Shown one piece after another: positions 1 through 6,510 of a DNA stretch of 10,242 nt; positions within the stretch are counted from its first letter, which is position 1; every line of letters begins with the position of its first letter. The stretch covers positions 1-10,242 of the forward strand of contig CABSGW010000076.1 in the NCBI GenBank assembly GCA_902477365.1, read 5' to 3'. Position numbers and translations under genes: made by a program. The DNA is from an uncultured Prevotellaceae bacterium. GTDB lineage: Bacteria > Bacteroidota > Bacteroidia > Bacteroidales > Bacteroidaceae. The notes under the pieces were generated by a model. The model saw only the letters and a program-made list of their open reading frames with translations, was not told the origin of the DNA and searched no databases.

Positions 1-909
1 TTTCTTTTTCATCAGGCGATTGAACTCGGCTTCCTCTGCGGCAGTGGCATCATAGGAGGAACTGCCATTCAACAGACCAAGACCGATGCTTGAACCATTG
101 TCGGAATGGGAAACGCTTTGCTGCACTTCTTCATCTTTAAGCGTGAACCCTTGTTTGGGGGATTCAAATGAGGAAGCACAAGTATTTTGCTCCAATCGGT
201 TGTCGATATTCAAATAGCTGAACTCCCGGCTGATTTTTGAACCGGAGAAAGAAAAACCGTTGTACTCAAACTTGACTCCCTGTATTTCCCGTGTAGTCCG
301 GCTGACCTTGAATTTCATATCAATGTCACGGTCGGCAAGGGCTTCTTTCAGTTCATCCCAATTTTGAGCTTTGAGCAGTTCCTCTTTCAACGCCTTGTAT
401 ATCTCGTGCTTTGCCCGGTCGTATGGGCGCAAGCGTTCCTCCTTGATATGGTCTTTGCCGTTGGCAAAATGTAATCGGTATTTTGCCGTCAGCATCTTAC
501 ACGCCTTTTCATTTCTGCGGAAATCGTTCTTGTCGCTAATCGTCTTACCGTCATTGTCCACCCGATTGAAAACGATGTGGCAATGCGGATGCTCACGATC
601 GATATGCCGGGCGATGATGTATTGCGTATTTTCGATGCCCATCAGTTTCATGTAGTCGTGGGCGATTTGCAACATCAACGCATCATCAGACTTCAGGCGT
701 TCTCCATCTTCAGGGGAGAAGTTGAGCGAGGTGTGTCCGACAATATTCTTTACCTTATCATTGAGCAATGCCTGTAATTCAAATTGTTCTGCCATCTGTT
801 CGGGTGTGCCATCTACTCCGACAGCTTCCAGCAATTTGGATTTCTCCTTCTTGAGGACATAGCGGACACAGCCGCCAAATGATGTCCCTTTTGTCTGTTT
901 ACCTATCAT
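1..909 (-). CDS. MobP-type relaxase (mobilisation nuclease), N-terminal 303 residues, runs off left edge
   Basis: This is a DNA-strand transferase that would nick oriT and lead the transferred strand during mobilisation. I translated it directly from the minus strand: the frame is open from the ATG at 909 to base 1, so the 3' end is missing. The N-terminus (KGTSFGGCVRYVLKKEKS, residues 7-24) is the typical start of Bacteroides mobilisation nucleases of the Relaxase family (PF03432), with Y17 the probable catalytic tyrosine. The metal-binding triad is seen as HIDREHPHCH at 102-111, followed by IVFNRVD. The start overlaps the end of the MobC-like gene by 11 nt, implying translational coupling in one mob operon. 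The region after about residue 200 is polar and low in conservation, as usual beyond the relaxase domain. The family assignment is firm; the exact Mob subfamily is inferred. Confidence 0.93.
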   Translation of the reverse strand, partial: MIGKQTKGTSFGGCVRYVLKKEKSKLLEAVGVDGTPEQMAEQFELQALLNDKVKNIVGHTSLNFSPEDGERLKSDDALMLQIAHDYMKLMGIENTQYIIARHIDREHPHCHIVFNRVDNDGKTISDKNDFRRNEKACKMLTAKYRLHFANGKDHIKEERLRPYDRAKHEIYKALKEELLKAQNWDELKEALADRDIDMKFKVSRTTREIQGVKFEYNGFSFSGSKISREFSYLNIDNRLEQNTCASSFESPKQGFTLKDEEVQQSVSHSDNGSSIGLGLLNGSSSYDATAAEEAEFNRLMKKK

Positions 910-1207
910 CTTTCAGTTGCTTTATAAGTTGGTTAATACGCTGCGCCATCTCCTCGCATCTTTCGGCAACGGCAAAGAATCCGTAGGTGTTTGCCTGTTT
1001 CGCCAACTGGTTAAGATTGGTGCTTTCTCCAATCAACTGACGGATGATGTGGATATGCTTTTTCGTGATTCGCTCACGCACTGTTCCATTCTCAATGAGT
1101 GAGCGGATGACTGCGCTTTGGGTCTGCTTACTCCGTCTGCAAAGCGCACCGAGCCATGTGAATTGGTCGTAAGACAGACGTAGAGTTATCGTATGTTTCT
1201 TTTCCAT
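899..1207 (-). CDS. MobC-like relaxosome accessory protein (ribbon-helix-helix)
   Basis: A 102-residue basic protein matching the bacterial mobilisation protein family (MobC, PF05713). It would bind oriT and help the relaxase to nick. Residues about 5-41 (ITLRLSYDQFTWLGALCRRS and following) look like a ribbon-helix-helix DNA-binding segment, and residues 54-75 contain the family hallmark IRQLIGESTNLNQLAKQANT. It lies directly upstream of and overlaps the relaxase start, which is the normal order of these two genes in Bacteroidales mobilizable elements. The 138-nt gap upstream, with a hairpin, is the best place for oriT. Length is usual for the family. Confidence 0.88.
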   Translation of the reverse strand: MEKKHTITLRLSYDQFTWLGALCRRSKQTQSAVIRSLIENGTVRERITKKHIHIIRQLIGESTNLNQLAKQANTYGFFAVAERCEEMAQRINQLIKQLKDDR

Positions 1208-1345
1208 TTTGAATTGTTTTTAGTGAATAATTTGTGACCATCGGGAGCCGCCTCCTCAGACTTTTTGAGGAGCAAGTGGTCGGGAAATGTAATACACCGA
1301 CATTAACTTGCTACAGTAAAAAAGTCTCGATTTCTCTCTCTTTGC
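1208..1345. other. Candidate oriT / mob-operon control region
   Basis: This is the only sizeable gap in the minus-strand gene series and sits immediately upstream of the MobC-like and relaxase genes, where oriT lies in many mobilizable elements. It holds a two-layer inverted repeat (1236-1281), two copies of TCGGGA (1241-1246 and 1280-1285), and an AT-rich segment 1286-1325. I do not recognise a nick-site consensus, so the oriT assignment rests on position and structure only. It could instead be a promoter or attenuator for the mob genes. Confidence 0.45.
1236..1281. repeat. Nested inverted repeat in the putative oriT
   Basis: The inner arms CTCCTCA (1252-1258) and TGAGGAG (1266-1272) pair perfectly over a 7-nt loop. 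The outer arms GACCA (1236-1240) and TGGTC (1277-1281) pair around them with unequal spacers. No T-run follows the minus-strand reading, so this does not look like a Rho-independent terminator of the primase gene. A relaxosome binding site is the more likely role. Confidence 0.6.
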
Positions 1346-2425
1346 TCAAAGTCTGAATCCTCGTTTCTTAGGCAGTGAAACCTTCGGTTGATGGATGCCT
1401 CGTTGTACGCTGACGAGTTTCAAATCGAATGTCTCTATCAGTGTTTTCAAGTTTGGATTCCTCTTAATCATCTGTTGGAGTATGGCTTCATCGGAGCGTA
1501 CCTTTAGCAGATAATCGGCAATGTCGTACCCTTCTTTCCGTTCGTTTTCGGTTGCTTTGGCTTCCAGATAATCGAACAGTTGCACATCAATTCCATAGCT
1601 TTTCATCAACCCGATTTTGCGCTGCCAATAGTCGGTCGCTCCCAAATCGGGGAATAATACAACGCTTCTTCCTGCAAGAACGGACAGGCTGTTGGCGTTG
1701 AAACAACCGTTCTTTCCACCTGATGCAATCCATAGGAATTGGGGTAGGTAGTAGGAAGCGATGATTGCCGTTTTCTCGCTTTCGACTAATGCAATAGAAC
1801 GGATTTTGTCTTCTGGAAGCAGATGCTCACCGAAGAAACATTGCTTCAAATTATAGCTATCCTTGTGAAGTACGGAGTGTACCCATGTGACATGATTGTA
1901 AGGCTCTTTTATCCGTTTGCCCGTTGCCGGATTGTAAAGCATTATCTTACCCGTGCGGACTCTGTTCTGATAATCCATTTGCCAAAATACGGTTGCACCG
2001 TCCCAATGCTTGGAAGTACCGACTTTGTATTTCGCCATTAGCTTCAATGTTTCCGCTTCTCCGAACTGAGCCGATAAAAATTGAAACAGTTTGTTCTCAG
2101 GATAGCGTTGTAACGACTGATTGACTATTTCCAGATCAATGTAGGAAGTGGCTATCGGCTCGGCTTCTTTAATAGGTGCATAGCTCCGAAAGTCATCTGA
2201 GGATAACTTTTTCTTTTCAGACGGATTCCGTTCAAAGTAATCACGGGGCGTGAAGTGATAACCGCATTTCTGTTCGTGGTCGCAACGACCCACGTAATCA
2301 GGGAATTTGATTTGTTTCTCTGTATCAATGTACTTGGAAAAACATCTTTTACGGTGGCAGTTCGGGCAAGTATGCCGGGAGCTGACACCCTTGTAGGGTT
2401 CTAATATGAATCTATGTGTACTCAT
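1346..2425 (-). CDS. Toprim-domain primase-like protein with N-terminal zinc ribbon (DUF6371 type)
   Basis: A 359-residue protein of the primase-like group found in Bacteroidales mobilizable elements, probably making primers for replication of the excised circle or of the transferred single strand. The N-terminus carries a zinc-ribbon pattern C20-x2-C23 and C48-x5-C54, as in phage-type primases. A toprim-like core follows: the acidic VESEKTA at 214-220 (E215 likely the conserved glutamate), SGGKNG at 235-240, and LFPDLGATD at 257-265 with D260 and D265. It is downstream of the DUF3987 gene with a 77-nt gap that contains an imperfect hairpin. The toprim assignment is good; primase activity is inferred. 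A DUF6371 label fits what I recall of the family but was not searched. Confidence 0.82.
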   Translation of the reverse strand: MSTHRFILEPYKGVSSRHTCPNCHRKRCFSKYIDTEKQIKFPDYVGRCDHEQKCGYHFTPRDYFERNPSEKKKLSSDDFRSYAPIKEAEPIATSYIDLEIVNQSLQRYPENKLFQFLSAQFGEAETLKLMAKYKVGTSKHWDGATVFWQMDYQNRVRTGKIMLYNPATGKRIKEPYNHVTWVHSVLHKDSYNLKQCFFGEHLLPEDKIRSIALVESEKTAIIASYYLPQFLWIASGGKNGCFNANSLSVLAGRSVVLFPDLGATDYWQRKIGLMKSYGIDVQLFDYLEAKATENERKEGYDIADYLLKVRSDEAILQQMIKRNPNLKTLIETFDLKLVSVQRGIHQPKVSLPKKRGFRL

Positions 2426-2444
2426 TGTTTATTTCTTTTTAGGT

Positions 2445-2506
2445 GTGTCATTTTGTCGTTATTGTCGTTTTCGCTTGGAAAGTGTCAAAACCGACAAAAA
2501 TGTCAC
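2445..2506. repeat. Imperfect inverted repeat between the DUF3987 and primase genes
   Basis: The arm GTGTCATTTTGTCG (2445-2458) pairs with CGACAAAAATGTCAC (2492-2506) with one mismatch and one bulge. Inside it, GTTTT and AAAAC segments can extend the stem, on the minus strand leaving a loop near 2473-2486. The TTGTCG motif is repeated in direct orientation at 2453-2458 and 2462-2467. The right arm overlaps the DUF3987 stop codon (2503-2505). It may be an mRNA processing or attenuation element, or a replication protein site. It lacks the GC-rich stem and T-run of a standard terminator. Confidence 0.5.
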
Positions 2507-3879
2507 GGGTTAATCTTTGAATATTCTCCATGCTTCTCTTTGCGGAACAGTGTTCCGATATTGTCATTGAGAAAGCGTTGAAATGTCCGTTCCTTCATTC
2601 CGTTTTGCTCTGCCACCTGTATGGCTTGGGCAGTTGTAAAGGAAGGAGGCAGCAGATTGACTATCGCCTGTTGCTGGCTGTTGAGAGCATTTTCATTCAG
2701 GATATTTTGTACACTCAATGCGGATTCCTTGAAATACTCCGTCAGTTTAATGGCTCTCTCCACCGTCAGCAGGTCGATACACGGCTTGTCGCACTCTCCG
2801 CAAGTCCATCGTGCCAGTTGTATAATCAGGCAGAAACGGATAATGTATATCTCCAGCTTGCAATAGATACTCACGATGGTATCATTTGTTTCCAGGTCGC
2901 ACAGCTCTGAAAAATGGTGCTGCCACTCGTAAAGCCGTTTCTTGGCATCCTCTGAGAAGAAAAGAATTTGCGGTTCAATCTCTCCATGCTCGTTGAGGTG
3001 ACATTCTGATTGTATCAGGTTGTCAATGATGGTATTCCACTCTTGCTCTATATCTTCCGGCAGTTCTTTGTCGTTCCATCGTGTTTTCTGTTGCAGGTTC
3101 GGCATCACAAACAGGATGCGGTCGATAAATCCGTTGCTGGAGCGTTCACCTTTAGCCAACTCGTTTAGTATTTTCTTTTGGATAGTACCAATGACCGATA
3201 TGTACGGACGCTTGATGAAGATGGAACTTTTGGCATTCTTTCTGTCGGACATAGTGGTCTTGGCACTGAATACCGATAGCCAAAATTGTTCCTCCGAACC
3301 GTTGTTATAGCGGTTGAAGTTCTTGAACCAAGCGGACAATTCATCAGCCCACAAACATAGCCCACGTTTATTTTGCGCATGAATGAGGCTCAACCCTTCG
3401 GGCGTTACGTCCGACACCAAGAAGCGTTTGCGGATAGGCTCTTGTGGAAATTGTTCTCCACCGCTTTCCGCACGTTCCTTGCGGCTCATACTCATCAGCT
3501 CATCGTACTTGGCAAGAGCCTTTTCAAAATTCTGATTCTGTCGGTAGTCATAATCAAGAAACGGCTTCATCGCAAAGCTGAGTGGATGGCTTTTGTTAGC
3601 TCCCGGTCTTCCAATCAATGCCATATACAGGATGGGGCTTTCCAACCAGCCTTGTTTGATTTTGGCAAGATGTGTGTTACCTATGCCGACCGCTATTGCC
3701 GTAAGGATGGCTGCGGCAATGTAGTCGGTAGGGTAGTTATGGCATTCGTGTACCTCACGAATGATGCGTTGGATTTTTGTCGGGAATATGCTGACGGGGA
3801 ATGCTGTGCCAGATAACCATGTGCTTAGATCAATCGCTTCATCAATGATGGATGTCGGATTAATAGAATATGTATCCAT
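2503..3879 (-). CDS. DUF3987 family ATPase/helicase-like replication protein
   Basis: A 458-residue protein of the DUF3987 family, which accompanies toprim primases in Bacteroidales mobile elements and is thought to act as a replicative helicase or loader. Residues 32-80 (IFPTKIQRIIREV, then YIAAAILTAIAVGIGN) are the characteristic family start. A Walker A-like loop GRPGANKS lies at 90-97, a Walker B-like strand GLCLWADEL at 173-181, and an arginine-finger-like GFIDRI at 250-255. Residues about 403-445 look like a small winged-helix-like tail. The P-loop has N95 where a glycine is common, with K96-S97 kept. It begins 11 nt after the HTH gene stop, so the two are one transcription unit. Helicase function is inferred. 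Confidence 0.82.
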   Translation of the reverse strand: MDTYSINPTSIIDEAIDLSTWLSGTAFPVSIFPTKIQRIIREVHECHNYPTDYIAAAILTAIAVGIGNTHLAKIKQGWLESPILYMALIGRPGANKSHPLSFAMKPFLDYDYRQNQNFEKALAKYDELMSMSRKERAESGGEQFPQEPIRKRFLVSDVTPEGLSLIHAQNKRGLCLWADELSAWFKNFNRYNNGSEEQFWLSVFSAKTTMSDRKNAKSSIFIKRPYISVIGTIQKKILNELAKGERSSNGFIDRILFVMPNLQQKTRWNDKELPEDIEQEWNTIIDNLIQSECHLNEHGEIEPQILFFSEDAKKRLYEWQHHFSELCDLETNDTIVSIYCKLEIYIIRFCLIIQLARWTCGECDKPCIDLLTVERAIKLTEYFKESALSVQNILNENALNSQQQAIVNLLPPSFTTAQAIQVAEQNGMKERTFQRFLNDNIGTLFRKEKHGEYSKINP

Positions 3880-3890
3880 AGCCCAACCTA

Positions 3891-4256
3891 TTAAAATTGT
3901 ACCGATGATTTAGGCTTGTGGCGTACACCACTCTGCATATTGGCAAGCATCTCCTCGTATGTCTGCTCGGAAGTCTTTCTCCGTCCGTTCTCAATCCAAG
4001 CGAGAAGCTCGTCCTCATAGAAATAGAGCTTCTTGCCTTTCTTGTAAGCCGGAAGCATTCCTTTGCGTACCAATGTATATATGGTAGGCTTGGCTTTTCG
4101 GATGATACGGCAAGCATCCTCAATCTCAACCAATACGTGTTTGTCTGATGCAGGAGGTTGAAGTTCCGACACCATTCTTTTCAACTCGATGACCTGTTCG
4201 GTCAGATAACCTACCGCCTCGGGCAGCTTATCAAATGTTACTGTTTCGTTTTGCAT
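3891..4256 (-). CDS. Helix-turn-helix protein, excisionase/MerR-like (HTH_17)
   Basis: A 121-residue protein with a short N-terminal amphipathic helix (about 11-32, rich in L, V and charged residues) and a winged HTH domain of the excisionase type at about 44-92: VEIEDACRIIRKAKPTIYTL, then RKGMLPAYKKGKKLYFYEDE and LLAWIENGRR. Such proteins head the replication/mobilisation block in many Bacteroidales elements and act as recombination directionality factors or as regulators of the block. It is first in the minus-strand operon and divergent from the DUF262 cargo. Whether it is an excisionase or an operon regulator cannot be told from the sequence. Confidence 0.85.
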   Translation of the reverse strand: MQNETVTFDKLPEAVGYLTEQVIELKRMVSELQPPASDKHVLVEIEDACRIIRKAKPTIYTLVRKGMLPAYKKGKKLYFYEDELLAWIENGRRKTSEQTYEEMLANMQSGVRHKPKSSVQF

Positions 4257-4284
4257 ACGCCAATCGTTTTTAATTGTTCGACGG

Positions 4285-4292
4285 CAAAGGAA
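4285..4292 (-). promoter_or_regulatory. Weak candidate -7 box for the HTH-DUF3987 operon
   Basis: Read on the minus strand this is TTCCTTTG, one mismatch from the Bacteroidales -7 consensus TAnnTTTG, about 29 nt before the HTH start codon. No convincing -33 TTTG is found at the usual distance, so this is only a candidate. Confidence 0.25.
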
Positions 4293-4394
4293 ACAGGTGT
4301 TTCAATGGTGGAATCATTCACCAAAATATAACTGAGGAATAACTTTTTGATGGTGGTAAGTGATGATTAACAGTATTTATTGCGATTATTTCAA

Positions 4395-4402
4395 TAACTT
4401 TG
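4395..4402 (+). promoter_or_regulatory. Candidate sigma-ABfr -7 box for the DUF262 operon
   Basis: TAACTTTG is a perfect match to the Bacteroidales TAnnTTTG -7 element and lies in the AT-rich divergent intergenic region. A transcript from it would begin near 4408 and have a leader of about 80 nt before the ATG at 4491. The -33 element is not clear. The leader has no Shine-Dalgarno sequence, which is normal in this phylum. Confidence 0.5.
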
Positions 4403-4490
4403 TGGTAGAAAATGAATGAAATTTGAAATATGATTATCTAAATAATGGATAGAATTTTCATAGATTTCGTATGAATTGATATTTTGATTT

Positions 4491-6509
4491 ATGGACGAAT
4501 TAAAAATAGAATATAATTCTTTGGATCTCGTACCTGTTGGTAAACTGCTTAGGAGTAGCCAATCTGAATGGTTGAGGTTTTATATACCCGCTTATCAGCG
4601 AGGATATAGATGGAGTGCTGAGCAAGTGGAACAATTGATTGATGACCTTGAAGAGTTTAAAACTCGTAGAGAGACTAATACAAATGCGTTCTATTGTCTT
4701 CAGCCTCTCGTGGTAAAGCCTGTTAAACAAGATAACATTGAGAGTCTTGAAGTAATTGATGGACAGCAAAGGCTTACCACAATTCTGCTCATTCTTCAAG
4801 TGCTGCGGCAGTTGCAATATGAAGAAGAGAGAGAAGAGGACGCCAAACCATATTTTGTGCGTTTGCCAAAAGATGCGTATGATATCAAATACGAGACTCG
4901 AAGCCATAGTTCGGAATGGTTACCTAAATTGAGCGCGACTCTCTTTTCTGATGAGATGTTTGAAGATTTTGATAATCAGAATTGTGATTATAGCCATTTT
5001 GCAGAAGTATTTAAGGCTGCATATAAAAGGCTTAAGAATGTTGATAGATATAGTTTTCAAACAATTCTGATAAATCACACCTATTTTATTTGGTATTTAC
5101 CGCCTGATGGAGATGACAACAATGTTGAAATATTCGATAGACTTAATGCCGGGAAAATAGGGCTCAACAATGCAGAACTTGTGAAAGCCTTATTGCTTCA
5201 AAGCAGTAACATTCCGGAGGTGGAGCATACTGCAAATCGGATGAATATGTCTGACAGAGATGTTATTCAAAAGATTGCACTTGAATGGGATGACATTGAG
5301 CGCAGGCTTCACGATGATTCGTTATGGGGATTTATATATAGCGAAACTAACCATGGATTGGAATATGAAAGCAGAATAGAATATCTCCTCGATTTACAAC
5401 AAAAGAAGACCTATAACGATAAGGAACAGCATTTTTTTACCTTCAATGCTTACCTTAATTCTTATCGCCAAATGATGAAAGACGGAGGATTTAAGGATTC
5501 TACACACCGACTGAAATGGGTAAAAAATGAATGGGATAAAATAAAAAATTTGTTCGAACTTGTTGTGGAATGGTATGAAAACCGACATCTATACCACAGA
5601 ATAGGCTTTATTCTTGAATACAACTCTGGATATAATCTCAAGAGATTGGAATCCTGTTTACCTTCACTTAATCAGAGCGAACGTATTGAAACCCTTGATA
5701 AAATAATAAGAGATACGGTTAAGAATATCACATCAAGAAAGTTGTTTCATGGCAATAAAGAATTGTCGGAAATTCTTTTCTTGTACAACATATTACTTGA
5801 AGACCGTCGTCATAACGACACTGCTAGATTTTCTTTCGCAGATTATAAGCAAGTGCGTAAAAATACTGGTTGGGATCAAGAACATGTCGCCTCAAACCAA
5901 GACCATGAACCAGATGAAAACGAGCAGAAAGAATTGGCGACTGACTTGATAGAGCTTATTACTGGCAACAAACCCAAGTTTATGAATGTCAATAATGAAG
6001 AATCTTCCGGCTCACAAGTTCAAGATGCGAAAAAGCAGACGAAATATGAGCTTGATGTTGCTCCGAATTTATTGGATGCGGAAGAGGCTAAACTATGCGA
6101 ACAATTGCTTTCTATTCTAAACCAACAAGTTGATACTAAATTGGGAAAAAATGAGTTAGATAAAATTTATGAGGCCATTTTCAAACACTTTAATGGGCAT
6201 AAAGATCCATTGAAAGACTATTTTATTTCAGTGCCGAAAAGAGAGAAAGATTTCATCTGGAATTTTGTATTACTTAATGCAAAAACAAACCGCAGCTATG
6301 GCAATCACATTTTCCCAGTGAAAAGGCGCAGAATCCTTGCTGATGAATTTAAGGTTTATACCCCAGTGGGGACTCGCAATGTGTTTGAAAAAGCCTACTC
6401 CCGCAAGATAGAACATTTTCTCGCTTGGACTAGAACCGATGCGAAAGCCTATTGGGAAGACATCAAACGCGTACTTAATCATTATGTTCAACTAACAGAT
6501 ATTGAATAA
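4491..6509 (+). CDS. DUF262 + DUF1524 (GmrSD-like) nucleotidase-nuclease, first gene of a DUF262 pair
   Basis: A 672-residue protein with the two-domain plan of type IV GmrSD-like restriction enzymes. The N-terminal DUF262 (ParB/sulfiredoxin-like nucleotidase) domain shows IPAYQRGYRW at 32-41, the hallmark VIDGQQRLTT at 88-97, and the third motif EIFDRLNAGKIGLNNAELVK at 213-232. The C-terminal DUF1524 His-Me finger nuclease shows WDQEHV at 461-466 (H465 the candidate general base) and IWNFVLLNAKTNRSYGN at 589-605 followed by FPVKRRRI, the N...N...K pattern of the family. Between them lies a helical region with an acidic stretch (about 470-480). In known relatives (GmrSD, SspE, BrxU) DUF262 senses or hydrolyses nucleotide to license cleavage of modified foreign DNA. 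It is followed after 1 nt by a second DUF262 gene. The region is visibly AT-richer than the mob backbone, suggesting separate acquisition. The modification recognised cannot be inferred. Confidence 0.9.
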   Translation: MDELKIEYNSLDLVPVGKLLRSSQSEWLRFYIPAYQRGYRWSAEQVEQLIDDLEEFKTRRETNTNAFYCLQPLVVKPVKQDNIESLEVIDGQQRLTTILLILQVLRQLQYEEEREEDAKPYFVRLPKDAYDIKYETRSHSSEWLPKLSATLFSDEMFEDFDNQNCDYSHFAEVFKAAYKRLKNVDRYSFQTILINHTYFIWYLPPDGDDNNVEIFDRLNAGKIGLNNAELVKALLLQSSNIPEVEHTANRMNMSDRDVIQKIALEWDDIERRLHDDSLWGFIYSETNHGLEYESRIEYLLDLQQKKTYNDKEQHFFTFNAYLNSYRQMMKDGGFKDSTHRLKWVKNEWDKIKNLFELVVEWYENRHLYHRIGFILEYNSGYNLKRLESCLPSLNQSERIETLDKIIRDTVKNITSRKLFHGNKELSEILFLYNILLEDRRHNDTARFSFADYKQVRKNTGWDQEHVASNQDHEPDENEQKELATDLIELITGNKPKFMNVNNEESSGSQVQDAKKQTKYELDVAPNLLDAEEAKLCEQLLSILNQQVDTKLGKNELDKIYEAIFKHFNGHKDPLKDYFISVPKREKDFIWNFVLLNAKTNRSYGNHIFPVKRRRILADEFKVYTPVGTRNVFEKAYSRKIEHFLAWTRTDAKAYWEDIKRVLNHYVQLTDIE

Positions 6510-6510
6510 T

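Noticed and set aside
371..777. Plus-strand open frames opposite the relaxase
   Set aside because: The minus strand holds an unmistakable relaxase with its metal-binding HIDREHPHCH motif; the plus frames are shadows with no recognisable domain.
1252..1272. Hairpin as a Rho-independent terminator of the primase transcript
   Set aside because: In the minus-strand direction the stem is followed by GCGGCTCC rather than a T-run, and it lies about 75 nt past the stop codon beside the mob genes.
3373..3816. 147-codon plus-strand open frame opposite the DUF3987 gene
   Set aside because: It is antisense to a well-supported conserved gene and its translation is Cys/Arg/Phe-rich without domain features.
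4445..4474. Nine-codon reading frame in the DUF262 leader, a possible leader peptide
   Set aside because: No ribosome binding signal, no run of regulatory codons and no terminator/antiterminator pair; short frames like this are expected by chance in AT-rich DNA.
6502..6510. TTG start giving a DUF262-2 protein three residues longer
   Set aside because: The ATG at 6511 is one base after the upstream stop codon and gives a natural coupled start; the extra residues match nothing in the family.
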